From Stieleria mannarensis (lineage in GTDB: Bacteria; Planctomycetota; Planctomycetia; Pirellulales; Pirellulaceae): a stretch of 64,000 nucleotides of DNA. Where the stretch lies: the NCBI RefSeq assembly GCF_014154935.1, contig NZ_JACEHH010000027.1, forward strand, positions 62,001 through 126,000, read 5' to 3'. Below, piece by piece: positions 25,476 through 35,013 of this stretch. Position 1 is the first letter of the stretch. Each line of letters begins with the position of its first letter. A model generated the notes under the pieces. It did not search any database. It was not told the origin of the DNA and was given only the letters and a program-made list of their open reading frames with translations. The position numbers and the translations under genes are program-made.

Positions 25476-26711
25476 CTAGATCTCTTCGTCGATCGTTTCG
25501 TTACTCGCCCGCGTGCCGAGGGCCCCCCACAGTCCGTAGGGACTGACCGAGCCGGGGAGTTGCCCGCCGGTTCCATTCAGCCAAACGCTGCCGGCTGTTG
25601 AATCACCCGCGTCGATCGAGTCGGTGATGAACTTGACTGCCCCGTCGCCCATCAACACGTGGGCTCCGCCTTGATGGCGACTGGACATGGTCGCGATCAG
25701 CGTCGTGCCCAGCGTGTTGTAAGGCCCGCAAAGCTCACGGTTGGGGGACAAAATGGTCAGGCAACCGGTAAAGAATGGTCCTTGGTCGGCCCAGCGATAG
25801 CCGCGGGCAAACAACGCTCGCGAAATCATAAAGTACTGCGAATCCCAAAAGTTGGGGCGATCCGGGTCGATCAGCGGTGAACAGATCGATGGATTGTCAC
25901 GGAGATTCGCCAACGAAACACCGGGGGCGCTCTGGTTTCGCGACGATTCGGTCACCTGTCCGCGATTATCGTTGTCTTGCAGATAGGTGATGATTTCCCC
26001 CATCGCAATCGTGTTGGACAATCCGTCCAAAACGTCGCGGAATTTGGCTTCTTGCAGCGGTCGGAAAAAGCCACGGTGCGCCGCGTTGGATTGACGACTT
26101 CGACCCGTCGTGATCTGAGTTCGGTTGTTGTTGCGATTGGCTAAGTGAAGGAGCCACGAGGAATCGCCCAGACAGGCGGCGTAATTGGTTCGCCCTAACG
26201 CCGGCAGACCGACGCCGGGATCGCTGGGACAGCGGTAGGTCGGCACCTCCGTCGTCCAGGGGATGTACTGAATCTTTTCCGGAGTCGGTCCCATCGGCGG
26301 CCAAGGGTTGGTCGGCGTTCCGACCGCCGCGCCCGTGTTCCCGTCGGTGCGTTCCGCGTTCGGATTGCTGATGTCATCCCACAACGCCTGCTGCTCGATG
26401 AATGGCAAGATCGGAACCAGCATGCTCAAACGCATCCGGTTGGATACATCGGAACTGCGGAACCAGGGCTCTGGTGTACCCGGCAACGTTCCCGCACCGT
26501 GAGTCGGCAGCTGTTTGTAGGCCGCGTGGTAATTGTGGATGCCGATGCCGAGTTGCTTGAAATTGTTGCTGCAACTCATCCGTCGTGCCGCTTCTCGCGC
26601 GGCTTGAACGGCCGGGAGCAGGAGCCCGACCAGGATGCCGATGATGGCAATGACGACAAGCAGCTCCACGAGCGTGAAGCCGGCTCTTCGTTTTTGAAAG
26701 GGAGGTGTCAC
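25476..26711 (-). CDS. DUF1559 protein with type IV prepilin-like leader
   Basis: The 411-residue protein opens with a basic leader and [21 protein letters not shown], the prepilin peptidase/methylation motif (G|FTLVE). [21 protein letters not shown] then marks the DUF1559 (SBP_bac_10-like) domain, which continues to the conserved ending region [25 protein letters not shown]. The start is a GTG at 26711. DUF1559 proteins are strongly expanded in Planctomycetota and are thought to form pseudopilin-like surface structures. The small lipoprotein gene follows 109 bases downstream. Confidence 0.92.
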   Translation of the reverse strand: MTPPFQKRRAGFTLVELLVVIAIIGILVGLLLPAVQAAREAARRMSCSNNFKQLGIGIHNYHAAYKQLPTHGAGTLPGTPEPWFRSSDVSNRMRLSMLVPILPFIEQQALWDDISNPNAERTDGNTGAAVGTPTNPWPPMGPTPEKIQYIPWTTEVPTYRCPSDPGVGLPALGRTNYAACLGDSSWLLHLANRNNNRTQITTGRSRQSNAAHRGFFRPLQEAKFRDVLDGLSNTIAMGEIITYLQDNDNRGQVTESSRNQSAPGVSLANLRDNPSICSPLIDPDRPNFWDSQYFMISRALFARGYRWADQGPFFTGCLTILSPNRELCGPYNTLGTTLIATMSSRHQGGAHVLMGDGAVKFITDSIDAGDSTAGSVWLNGTGGQLPGSVSPYGLWGALGTRASNETIDEEI

Positions 26712-26884
26712 GTGAGTACCTAAAATGGAATGAATACAGGTATGCCGACGCGGTTCGTCCGACAGGGTGGAACCATCTACCGCTTCAGATTAAGGCGTGC
26801 GCACGGCTACACGCAATCACAATATGCGTCGCGAGGGTAATAAAATGCGTCATCGCGGCTGGGCTCGCGCTTGCCGTTTCCCGT

Positions 26885-29800
26885 TCAGTTGTCGAGCCGC
26901 CAAACGCCCGCTCCTTGCGTGACCAAATAATCGGTGCCGCCAGCCAGTTCTCCGAGCGATTCGTTGATCCCGTCGGGCCACGTCACTCGGACGTTGCGGA
27001 GTGTCGCGACGTCGCCGGTGCCGAAGGCGACACAGGCTTCGTTGACGCATTGGAATCCGTTTCCGGCCAACAGCGACTGTTCAAACGTTCCTTTGCTGGT
27101 CGTGAATCGGATCCGCGTGCCGATCGCATCGCGATGCGTGGATCTGGCCCGCAGGAAAAAACGCGTTTGTCTATCGGCGGTCTCGGTTTGATTGACCAGC
27201 AGCGCAACGGGATCAAAAAGATGGGTGACGATCAAGTCGCAGCGGCCGTCTCGGTTGGCGTCCAGGGTCGCGACGGCGCGGCCAAGTTTGTCGACGCGAA
27301 AGTAATCGCCCAGTCGATCGGCCGGCGTCACCTGCCAGCGTCCGTGCGTGACCTGTTCCAGCAATTGTGCTCTTTGGCGAAACGCTCGACCTTGGAACCG
27401 GAAGTCGTCGATGTCACCGTTGGCGATGAAGACTTCCAGCGAGCCGTCGTTGTCGACGTCGATCCACTGGGTGCCATAAGCGAGCATGGATTGCGATGAT
27501 TCGGCAAAACCTGCGACCTGGGACTCATCCGACCAGATTCCCGGGCTGTCCTGGCGATAGTAGGTATTGTGATCATCGACAAAATGGGTCAGCAAGAAAT
27601 CGATGTCGCCGTCTCGGTCGGCATCGGCTGCGGCAATGCCCATGGAAGCCTGGGCGGCGGATCGGCGGTTGAATGCCAGGCCTCTAATACCCGCCTGTTC
27701 GGAAAGGCCGAGTGCGTTTCCGCCGTCCCGATTTGCCCAAAAGTGATTGGCGGTCATGTCATTGGCCACGTAGGTTTCCAAGCCGCCGCGGCCGTCCAGG
27801 TCACCGACCACCAACGCAAATCCACGTCCCGGTTCGTGCGGTCCCAGCCAATCGGTTGCGTCGTCAAAGGTGCCATCACCGTTGCCGGCCCAGATTCGAT
27901 CCGGTTCGGCATCGAAGGCGATGGGATTACAAGACCGGGGCTGGTCGATCGACGGATCGATGCACTCCAGGGTCATCGGCTGCTCGCCTCGGCAGTAACC
28001 GACTTCGTAGATGTCCGCTTGGCCGTCACCGTTCAGGTCGGCGATCGCGACCGAGGTCGTCCACCGGCTTCCCCCCGGATCATTTTCACCCAGCCCGCAA
28101 AGCTCGGTGACCTCCTGAAACGTTCCATCGCCATTGTTTCGATACAACCGGTTCGGTCCGATGTTGGCGACGTAGACGTCCGGCCATCCATCGGCGTCGT
28201 AATCTCCCACCGAGACGCCTTGGGCGAACCCGCGATCGATCAGCGACGCAGCAGCGGTGACATCGGAGAATTTTCCCGCATGATTTCGATACAGACGATT
28301 GGGCCGCGAGTCCTGGCGATTGGGCGTTCCGTCCATCACCGTCAGGTAAAGATCAGGCCAGCCGTCCAAATCAAAATCGATCACGCCGGCGCCGCCTGCG
28401 CCCGATTGATAAATCATCAGCCCCGCTTCCTGATCGTCGGGTTTGTTAATCGCACAAACATGGCTTAGCGACCGCCTGACGGCTTCGTCACGAAATGCAG
28501 CAGCCATCCCGAGGCCGTCTCCGAAGGCGGGAGCCGTTCGCTTCTCCGAAACGGCTGGTCCGACATGCGATCGGTTGGGATCCGCAGGTTCCGCTGACGA
28601 CGGGGAAACCTCGTCGGACGACTGTCGCCAAACCACCTCCGGAATCGACGACAAGTCCAGTTTGGTGGAAACCAACGCGCCGGGCAGTTGCCACGGCGTG
28701 GATCCCTTCAGTTCCGCGCGAATCTTGCGCAGCGTCTGCTCCCAGCGAGGATCGGGATGCTGTTGCATCGAAGCTCCCAGCATCAACCAGCTCGTCGCCT
28801 CCCACAGTCGCCCCAGATCGTCGAGCGTGCGAGCGAGATCGACGACTGCGGTTTGCGAGTCATAATCCCAAGTGGCCAGGGTTGTGGTGTGGCTCCGCAG
28901 CATGGCGATTTTTTCAGCGCGGTCGGCTGCGATCCGAGCCTGTTCGGTTCGTCCCAGTTTGGCCAGCGAAGCCGATAGCCCCTGGAGCGCTTCGGGATCA
29001 TTCTCGTCCAGCCGCACGGCCGTCCAATACGCGCGGGCAGCCTGTTCGGTCGCCCCGTGGCGGGATGCCCAGATTCCCGCCGACAACCAGTACTGAGGAT
29101 CGCCTTCGATCTGCGGCGGCAGCGATTGACTCCATTGCCGGACCGCTTCGGTTCGGTCGAGTTCGACCAACGCGCGGCCGTACAATGCCAGTGCGGGCAC
29201 GAATCGCGGGTGCCTGGCGAGGACCGCTTGGAGTGCTTGTTCGACCTCGTTCCACTTGGACTGTGAGGCGTCGAGCTGGGCCAACGAAAACATCGGCCGC
29301 AGGTCTTCCGGATGACAGCGGAGTGCCGATTCGCAGGTCGGTGCGTGTGTTTGCGGTCGATTCAGATCGGCCAGAATCAACAGAATGCTTTGGCTGCCAT
29401 ATTTATGTTGGACCAGCCAACGCAAATGCTCGGCCGCCTCGTGTTGCAAACCGACGCGGGCGAGCAGGCTGGCCAGGTTTTGACGGATCTCCAAGACGCT
29501 TGGGTAATCTTGGACGGCCTGTCGCAAGACCGCGATGGTTTCGAACGGGCGCTGGGCGTTGACCGTCGCGCCCGCCCATTTCAGCCAGACCTGCTTGGTG
29601 GGTTGCTCCGAGGCGGCGACGGCGGCCTGATAGAATCCGATCGCGGCGGTCGCATCATCGGCCTGGACCGCGCCGTCGCCAGCCATTTCCAAGGCCAGCG
29701 GATCGTTTGGGTGGTCCTGCAGATAACGCGAGATCAATGTGCGCGCGGCATCAAATTGTCCCGCGGCGATCTGCCGACGCGCTTCATCCAGGGTTACTTC

Positions 29801-29941
29801 GGAGACCTGCGTGCCGGGTGGCGGTTCCTTGACCTCCGGGTCCGGCGTGTCGCGGTTACATCCCGATGAGGTCACCAGGACCACCAGCACAATACAGACC
29901 GAACGCCAAGCGGTCGTCACCTCACAATGGCGGATCATCAC
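26885..29941 (-). CDS. TPR / FG-GAP / ASPIC-UnbV lipoprotein
   Basis: A 1018-residue protein with a lipoprotein signal (VCIVLVVLVTSSGCNRD). Residues 45-400 are TPR-like helices (DEARRQIAAGQFDAARTLI and DENDPEALQGLSASLAKLG). From about 520 come FG-GAP/VCBS repeats (VIDFDLDGWPDLYLTVMDG, VGDYDADGWPDVYVANIG, IADLNGDGQADIYEV) with the calcium-binding DxDxDG spacing. At the C-terminus is an ASPIC/UnbV-type domain (RIRFTTSKGTFEQSLLAGNG and VRVTWPDG). This architecture is widespread in planctomycetes and likely acts at the cell surface in binding. It follows the double-HMA gene by 18 bases, so the two are co-transcribed. Confidence 0.9.
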   Translation of the reverse strand: MMIRHCEVTTAWRSVCIVLVVLVTSSGCNRDTPDPEVKEPPPGTQVSEVTLDEARRQIAAGQFDAARTLISRYLQDHPNDPLALEMAGDGAVQADDATAAIGFYQAAVAASEQPTKQVWLKWAGATVNAQRPFETIAVLRQAVQDYPSVLEIRQNLASLLARVGLQHEAAEHLRWLVQHKYGSQSILLILADLNRPQTHAPTCESALRCHPEDLRPMFSLAQLDASQSKWNEVEQALQAVLARHPRFVPALALYGRALVELDRTEAVRQWSQSLPPQIEGDPQYWLSAGIWASRHGATEQAARAYWTAVRLDENDPEALQGLSASLAKLGRTEQARIAADRAEKIAMLRSHTTTLATWDYDSQTAVVDLARTLDDLGRLWEATSWLMLGASMQQHPDPRWEQTLRKIRAELKGSTPWQLPGALVSTKLDLSSIPEVVWRQSSDEVSPSSAEPADPNRSHVGPAVSEKRTAPAFGDGLGMAAAFRDEAVRRSLSHVCAINKPDDQEAGLMIYQSGAGGAGVIDFDLDGWPDLYLTVMDGTPNRQDSRPNRLYRNHAGKFSDVTAAASLIDRGFAQGVSVGDYDADGWPDVYVANIGPNRLYRNNGDGTFQEVTELCGLGENDPGGSRWTTSVAIADLNGDGQADIYEVGYCRGEQPMTLECIDPSIDQPRSCNPIAFDAEPDRIWAGNGDGTFDDATDWLGPHEPGRGFALVVGDLDGRGGLETYVANDMTANHFWANRDGGNALGLSEQAGIRGLAFNRRSAAQASMGIAAADADRDGDIDFLLTHFVDDHNTYYRQDSPGIWSDESQVAGFAESSQSMLAYGTQWIDVDNDGSLEVFIANGDIDDFRFQGRAFRQRAQLLEQVTHGRWQVTPADRLGDYFRVDKLGRAVATLDANRDGRCDLIVTHLFDPVALLVNQTETADRQTRFFLRARSTHRDAIGTRIRFTTSKGTFEQSLLAGNGFQCVNEACVAFGTGDVATLRNVRVTWPDGINESLGELAGGTDYLVTQGAGVWRLDN

Positions 29942-29959
29942 CGACCAACGCCGTGTCGT

Positions 29960-30550
29960 TCACTGGTCCGCGTTGTCGCCGTCTGACTTCTGCTTTCGTT
30001 TCGCAGCTGCCTCCTGGGCGGCTCCTTTGGCGCGGACGTGAAAACCGGCCTTGTTGAGTGCCTGGACGACGGCCAGGCCATCGAATTCGCCTTCGACGAC
30101 CAGTGTTCGGCGTTTCGCTTTGGCGGTATCGGCCTGGACGCCGTCGACCGATGCGATCGCCGCTTTGATCGCTTTGTTGCAACCGCCGCAGCAATTGTGG
30201 ATTCCGACCAGTTCCAGACGTTGGGTGGTGCCTTGCTTAACGCCACTGTTGTCTTTGATTTTCAGTTTGGCGTGGTCGGTGTCGCCATGGAATCCGGCCC
30301 GCGCGATCGCACCGAGTGCCCGACGCGCGGTCTTGGCGTCCTCGGCGGTCAGCACGGCGGTTCCGTTTTTCTGATCCGCCTTGACCGATGCGCCCTCGAC
30401 TTTCTCAAGCGCCCCTTCGACGCCTTTGACACAAGCGCCACAGCAGAGGTGCATTTTCGAAATCGTCACGGTCACTTCCGCTTCGGCGGGTGGGGCAGTC
30501 ATGAGGACAGCGGCGGCGCCGGCGAGCGTCAAAACAATTCGATGGATCAT
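29960..30550 (-). CDS. Exported protein with two HMA-like metal-binding domains
   Basis: The 196-residue protein starts at ATG 30550 with a signal peptide (IVLTLAGAAAVLMTAPPAEA). It carries two ferredoxin-like heavy-metal-associated domains. The first has HLCCGACVKGVEGALEKV and the second has HNCCGGCNKAIKAAIASV, in place of the usual CxxC (here CCxxC). A basic tail (AAAKRKQKSDGDN) ends it. Extracytoplasmic HMA pairs could sequester or deliver copper or similar ions. The next gene in the transcript is the TPR/ASPIC lipoprotein, with no obvious metal link. Confidence 0.8.
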   Translation of the reverse strand: MIHRIVLTLAGAAAVLMTAPPAEAEVTVTISKMHLCCGACVKGVEGALEKVEGASVKADQKNGTAVLTAEDAKTARRALGAIARAGFHGDTDHAKLKIKDNSGVKQGTTQRLELVGIHNCCGGCNKAIKAAIASVDGVQADTAKAKRRTLVVEGEFDGLAVVQALNKAGFHVRAKGAAQEAAAKRKQKSDGDNADQ

Positions 30551-30661
30551 CAAAGGCTCCGGGTAGAAGAAACTGGGGAATCGGTGTCCAGGCAAGGCAA
30601 CGCAGCATTTTACACGCCGCGATGCCGTTGGGGGTGTCGCGTGGTTTGATTCGTTCCCGGT

Positions 30662-31996
30662 CTACTCGTGCCGGAGGGCTTCGATCGGGTTCATCCGTGC
30701 GGCGCGGATCGCCGGGTACAGCCCGCTGACCAGACCGACCAGGACGGCGATCAACACGGCCAAGGGAATCGTCTCGTACACGATCGCCGGTTTGGCTTCG
30801 CGGATCGCATCGGGAAGGGCGGCGAACTTGTCGGGGAACCCTTCGCGAACGATATAGATCATGCCCTCGTACATGGCCGGGCCGAGAAATCCGAGCAGGA
30901 TCCCAAGCGCCGCACCACAGAAGCTGAGCACCAGGGTTTCGACCAGGAACTGCCGCACAATGTCGCCGCGTTTGGCGCCCAATGCTCGGCGAATCCCGAT
31001 CTCCCGCGTCCGCTCGGTCACGCTGGCCAGCATGATGTTCATGATGCCGATGCCGCCAACGATCAGCGAGATACACGCGATCAAGATCCCGATTCCCAAG
31101 AACATCAACCTGAGGTTCCGCGCCTGTTCGAGCAATTCCAACGGGAACACGACCGCGACGTCGCCCATCTTGGCATGGTTGCGGTCCAGCAAGCGTTCGA
31201 TCATGGCCGCACTGGAGCGGACTTCGTCGACGCTGCCGACCTGCAGGGTGATCTGGTTGAGTTCCATGATTTCGATCTGGAACTGGCCGCTGCGGCGGGT
31301 GACGATGCGGTCCCCGACGCGGCTGCGGATCGTTTGGATGGGGACGTAGACGTCGGAGGAAAAGTCTTGGGAATCGAGCGATCCGCCGATGGCAGCGGAG
31401 GGATTGCGCGGTTCCAACACGCCGACGACGCGATAGTAGTCTTTGCTTTCGGGGATGTAGACGCGTTTCCCCAGCGGGTCTTCGAAGGGGAACAATCGTT
31501 CGGCGACGCCGGCCGAGACGACACAAACGGTGTCGGCGCGGATGCCGTCGGCATCGCTCAGAAACCGGCCGCCTTGTTTTCGAATCGCCAGCGTATTGAC
31601 GTCGGCATAGCCGGGGGTGCAACCGACCAAACGTCCATCGACGGTGCGATCACGAAACGCAAATTGGCGTCGGATTTCGCGAATCGGCACCGCGGTCTTG
31701 ATCGTCGGGACACTGGCCAGGAGCATGTCCAGGTCTTGCCGCAACAGCCCGTATTGGCTGGCGAACCCGCCGGCAGCCAGCTTTTCTTCCGGCGGTTTCT
31801 GGCTGCGGACGATGATCGTGTTGGCACCCAACGATTCGATCTGTTTTTGAACCTGATCGCTCGCGCCCTGGCTGACCGCGGTCAACAAGATCACGGCCCA
31901 GACCCCGATCAGGATCCCGAGCATCGTCAGTCCACTTCGCAGCGGGTGCAGGGCGAGGCTTTTGACGCCCAGCCGGAGGGTGCGCAACCAAATCAT
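30662..31996 (-). CDS. macB: MacB-type ABC transporter permease (FtsX domain)
   Basis: The 444-residue permease has an N-terminal helix (MIWLRTLRLGVKSLALHPLRSGLTMLGILIG, split by the membrane), a large periplasmic MacB_PCD domain, then three helices including LMFLGIGILIACISLIVGGIGIMNIMLASV. It ends AVLIAVLVGLVSGLYPAIRAARMNPIEALRHE, the standard FtsX tail. It overlaps nothing but sits 1 base after the ATPase gene, so expression is coupled. Unlike classical MacB, ATPase and permease are separate proteins here. It should export peptides, siderophores or other substrates with the adaptor encoded upstream. Confidence 0.9.
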   Translation of the reverse strand: MIWLRTLRLGVKSLALHPLRSGLTMLGILIGVWAVILLTAVSQGASDQVQKQIESLGANTIIVRSQKPPEEKLAAGGFASQYGLLRQDLDMLLASVPTIKTAVPIREIRRQFAFRDRTVDGRLVGCTPGYADVNTLAIRKQGGRFLSDADGIRADTVCVVSAGVAERLFPFEDPLGKRVYIPESKDYYRVVGVLEPRNPSAAIGGSLDSQDFSSDVYVPIQTIRSRVGDRIVTRRSGQFQIEIMELNQITLQVGSVDEVRSSAAMIERLLDRNHAKMGDVAVVFPLELLEQARNLRLMFLGIGILIACISLIVGGIGIMNIMLASVTERTREIGIRRALGAKRGDIVRQFLVETLVLSFCGAALGILLGFLGPAMYEGMIYIVREGFPDKFAALPDAIREAKPAIVYETIPLAVLIAVLVGLVSGLYPAIRAARMNPIEALRHE

Positions 31997-31997
31997 C

Positions 31998-32819
31998 TTA
32001 ACGATCCACCTCTTTCAGCAGTTGCGCGACATGGTTTCGCTGGAACTCACGCGCCTCCTCGCGCGCCGCTTCGTCGTTGACTTCATCCTTGTGCAGTTTT
32101 CCGTCCTTCAGCCTGACAACACGCTTAGCACGCGCGGCGACGAAGTCCTCGTGCGTGACCAGGATGATCGTGCGGCCTTCTTCGTTCAGCTGGTCGAAGA
32201 TCGTGAGAATCTCTTCGGTCGTGACCGAGTCCAGGTTCCCGGTCGGTTCGTCGGCGAGCACAAAGTACGGGTCGTTGACCAGCGAGCGGGCGATCGCCAC
32301 ACGTTGCTGCTGGCCCCCGGACAATTGTGTGGGGCGGTGATCCAAGCGGTCTTTCAGCCCCACACGTTCGGCCAGTTCGATCGATCGCGCGCGTTCTTTG
32401 GCGCCGATGTTCCCTTGGTAATACAGCGGCACCTGAATGTTTTCCACGACACTCAGTTGCTGGATCAGGTTGTAGGACTGGAACACGAATCCGATCCGTT
32501 CGGAGCGGATCTCGGCCAGTTCGTCGTCGCTCATCGTGGCGATGTCATCGTCGCCGAGCATCAACGAACCCTTGGTCGGTTTGTCCAGGCAGCCGAGCAG
32601 GTTCAGCAGGGTGCTCTTGCCGCTCCCCGAGGGCCCCATGATGGCGACGTAATCGCCTTCGGGGACATCGAACGAGACGCCACGGAGCGCTTTAACGGTT
32701 TCGCTTTTGAGCACGTAATGCTTTTGCAGATTCCGAATCGACGTTGCCAATCGTTTCGGCGTGGTGGCCGTGCCGTTGGGATCGGAACCGGAGGATCGGT
32801 AGGCGTCAGTCATCGACAT
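31998..32819 (-). CDS. ABC transporter ATP-binding protein (LolD/MacB-type)
   Basis: A 273-residue ATPase with Walker A GPSGSGKST, Q-loop in FVFQSYNLIQQLSVVENI, signature LSGGQQQRVAIARSLV, Walker B FVLADEPTGNLDS and the H-switch VTHEDF. The FQSYNL and EPTGNLD segments are those of the LolD/MacB (FtsE-like) group. A non-conserved N-terminal tail of about 20 residues and a charged C-terminal extension (DEAAREEAREFQRNHVAQLL) are additions. It lies between adaptor and permease genes, with 7- and 1-base gaps. Confidence 0.93.
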   Translation of the reverse strand: MSMTDAYRSSGSDPNGTATTPKRLATSIRNLQKHYVLKSETVKALRGVSFDVPEGDYVAIMGPSGSGKSTLLNLLGCLDKPTKGSLMLGDDDIATMSDDELAEIRSERIGFVFQSYNLIQQLSVVENIQVPLYYQGNIGAKERARSIELAERVGLKDRLDHRPTQLSGGQQQRVAIARSLVNDPYFVLADEPTGNLDSVTTEEILTIFDQLNEEGRTIILVTHEDFVAARAKRVVRLKDGKLHKDEVNDEAAREEAREFQRNHVAQLLKEVDR

Positions 32820-32826
32820 TCTCGGT

Positions 32827-34641
32827 TCAGCCTCCCGCCCGTTGGTTGATCATCTTCATGATCTCCGCTCGCGTGACCGCTCCGTCACCGTCGCTGTCGG
32901 CGGCGGAGATGCGATCGCGGAAATTGGCGTCCAGGGCTTTGAGTTCGTCGGCACTGATGGTGCCGTCACCGTCTTTGTCGCCATTTTCCATCATCCGGGA
33001 AACGATGGTTGCCGGGTCGGGGCGTCCACCGCCGCCGGGTCCACCACCACCGGGACCGCCGCCACCGCCGCGTCGGGCTCCGCTGGGGCCGCCGCGACCG
33101 TCACTCGGTCCGTCTTCGATCTGGACCGGCTTGGCATTGGGGTCGACGTCGGCGATCTCACGCATCTCGCTGTTGTCGTCGGCGGAGACTTCGGGCAGGT
33201 CCATCAAATTCAGGTGTTCGCGGAGGTTTAACACGACCATTTCGCCCTCGTTCAGCCCTTCTTCGATCGTCGCCATCGTGTCGTTGGTCGCCCCGATTTT
33301 CACTTGGGTGGTTCGAAACGACTCGGGGCCATCCTTGACCAGCGCAAACATCCGGTTGTCGTGTTCATACAGCCCCTGGATCGGCATTTGGATCGCGTCT
33401 TCGAGTTGCTGGACAAAAATCTGGACCTCCGCCGTCATCCCGGTGCGGATGTTTTCGGGCGGATTGAGGATGTCGACCAACACGGCATATTCCTTGATCC
33501 CCGAGCTGGTAAAACTGCTCGGTTCGGCGTATCGATTGACCTTGGTGACGCGGCCTTTGAGGGTCAATCCGGGGATTGAGGAAACGGCGATTTTCACCGC
33601 CATGCCTTCGCGGATCAGCGTGATCCGCGATTCGTTGACCTTGCTTTTGACCTGCATCTTGCTGGGGTCGGGCAGGTAAATGATCTCTTGCCGCTCGCGG
33701 ACCGTGGCCCCGGCTTCGACCACAAATTCCGCGTTTCCGCCACGGCTGCTGTAGCGGTTGGCGTGTACGACGACGCCGGCAGCCGGAGCGGTCATGATGC
33801 AGTTTTTGATCTGCTCTTCGGTGTCCTTCAATTGAATTTGCTGTTCCAGCAACTCGCTCTCATAGGCGGACAATTGGGCCTGGGCGGCTTCGATGTCGCT
33901 GTCGAATTGGACCAGCATTTTTTTCTTGGTCAGGTTTTGCAGCACGCGTAGTCGTCCTTCGGCGGCTTCCAGTTCGTTGCGTGCCTTGGCGACGGCGAAC
34001 TTGTCGGCGTCCAGTTGAAGCGACTTGATCAACCCTTTGGCGACCAGACGTTGGCTGCTCTCGAGGGCTTTTTGGGCTTTGACCAAGTCTTGTTCGGCGA
34101 TCAATTTTTCATTCAAAATCGCCCGCTCGTCGGTCATGTAGACGCCTTCCAGGTATTCCTGGCGAGCGATCTTGGCTTGCTCGACCTGGGCCTTGGCGGT
34201 CGTCACGTTGGCTTCGGCCGCGATCACGCGGATCTTGTCCTCGTTGAGCGTCTGTTCCAATTGCGAGGCATCCAGTTCCACCAACTTGTCGCCCTCTTCC
34301 ACCCGCGTGCCCTCGTCGATCACCCACAGGATTGAGGTCCCGCCGGTGCCGCTGCCTCGCGATTTGACCAGGCAGATGACTTCGATGTTGCTGCTGCTCT
34401 CGATCTCCCCCTGCTCGAGCACGATGTGGTCGAAAGGCCCTTTGACCACGTTTGCCGTGATCAATTCGCCGGTGTTGATGCCATCGCTATCGTTAAAAAA
34501 CAGCGCGTAGCCGATTCCGCCAAGAATTCCCGCGATCACTAAACAGGCGATCAAGGCGCCGAACGCACCCCCGCGACGCGGTCGCAGTGGCATGCTTCGG
34601 CCGGGCGGCGTGCTGACAGCAGGACGCGGATTCATTTTCAT
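32827..34641 (-). CDS. HlyD/MacA-type adaptor protein with C-terminal EF-hands
   Basis: From ATG 34641 the product is 604 residues: an N-terminal transmembrane segment (GALIACLVIAGILGGIGYAL), a lipoyl-like barrel, a long coiled-coil hairpin (about residues 110-250) and the beta-barrel region of HlyD/MacA periplasmic adaptors (RYSSRGGNAEFVVEAGATV; LPDPSKMQVKSKVNESRI; TGMTAEVQIFVQQL). It then gains a Gly-rich linker (GGGGPGG...) and two EF-hand loops, DKDGDGTISADE (555-566) and DSDGDGAVTRAE (582-593). EF-hands on an adaptor are not part of the classical family and suggest calcium-dependent tuning. It leads an operon with the ATPase and MacB-type permease; the upstream MTPP start at 34686 is less likely. 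Confidence 0.9.
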   Translation of the reverse strand: MKMNPRPAVSTPPGRSMPLRPRRGGAFGALIACLVIAGILGGIGYALFFNDSDGINTGELITANVVKGPFDHIVLEQGEIESSSNIEVICLVKSRGSGTGGTSILWVIDEGTRVEEGDKLVELDASQLEQTLNEDKIRVIAAEANVTTAKAQVEQAKIARQEYLEGVYMTDERAILNEKLIAEQDLVKAQKALESSQRLVAKGLIKSLQLDADKFAVAKARNELEAAEGRLRVLQNLTKKKMLVQFDSDIEAAQAQLSAYESELLEQQIQLKDTEEQIKNCIMTAPAAGVVVHANRYSSRGGNAEFVVEAGATVRERQEIIYLPDPSKMQVKSKVNESRITLIREGMAVKIAVSSIPGLTLKGRVTKVNRYAEPSSFTSSGIKEYAVLVDILNPPENIRTGMTAEVQIFVQQLEDAIQMPIQGLYEHDNRMFALVKDGPESFRTTQVKIGATNDTMATIEEGLNEGEMVVLNLREHLNLMDLPEVSADDNSEMREIADVDPNAKPVQIEDGPSDGRGGPSGARRGGGGGPGGGGPGGGGRPDPATIVSRMMENGDKDGDGTISADELKALDANFRDRISAADSDGDGAVTRAEIMKMINQRAGG

Positions 34642-35013
34642 GAGAAGACCGTTCTCGGGAAGGCAGGGAGTGTTAGGAGGGGTCACAAGGTCAGGGTCAC
34701 AAGGTCAGGGTCACAAGGTCAGGGGGGCAGCGTCACGGGGGACGGGGGCAACACAGGCAACGATGCGCGCAGACCCTCATCGGTTAAACCGTCGATCCGG
34801 CAAATGGTTTCGCGGCGAACCAAAATTGCTGCGATTGTCGCTTCACGAGGGGCGATCGGCAGGCGCAGTTTCCGGCACGCGGCGACGAAAATGGGTGTCG
34901 ATGCAAGCCGACGGCGACGCGTCGACCGGTTCCCGCTGTACCCCCGCCTCCAGTTAGTTTACTCGGTCGACAAATCTCGCAATCGGAAAACTTGCCGATG
35001 ACCGGCTGAAATC
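34642..35013. other. Gene-free region upstream of the adaptor operon
   Basis: About 370 bases between the adaptor start and the end of the lipoate-ligase-like gene. It contains three tandem 14-base units (34682-34723). No gene or clear promoter is recognised. Confidence 0.5.
34682..34723 (+). repeat. Tandem repeat, 14-base unit x3 (GTCACAAGGTCAGG)
   Basis: Three perfect consecutive copies begin at 34682 directly upstream of the exporter-adaptor gene, on the side where its promoter would be. It could be a slippage site or a protein-binding array; nothing distinguishes the two from sequence alone. Confidence 0.9.

Noticed and set aside
30668..32080. A 470-codon open frame on the plus strand
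   Set aside because: It is antisense to the MacB-type permease, which has clear motifs and an operon. Composition is that of a shadow frame.
34682..34723. Possible direct-repeat origin or CRISPR seed
   Set aside because: Only three adjacent 14-base units without spacers; no DnaA-box-like sequence.
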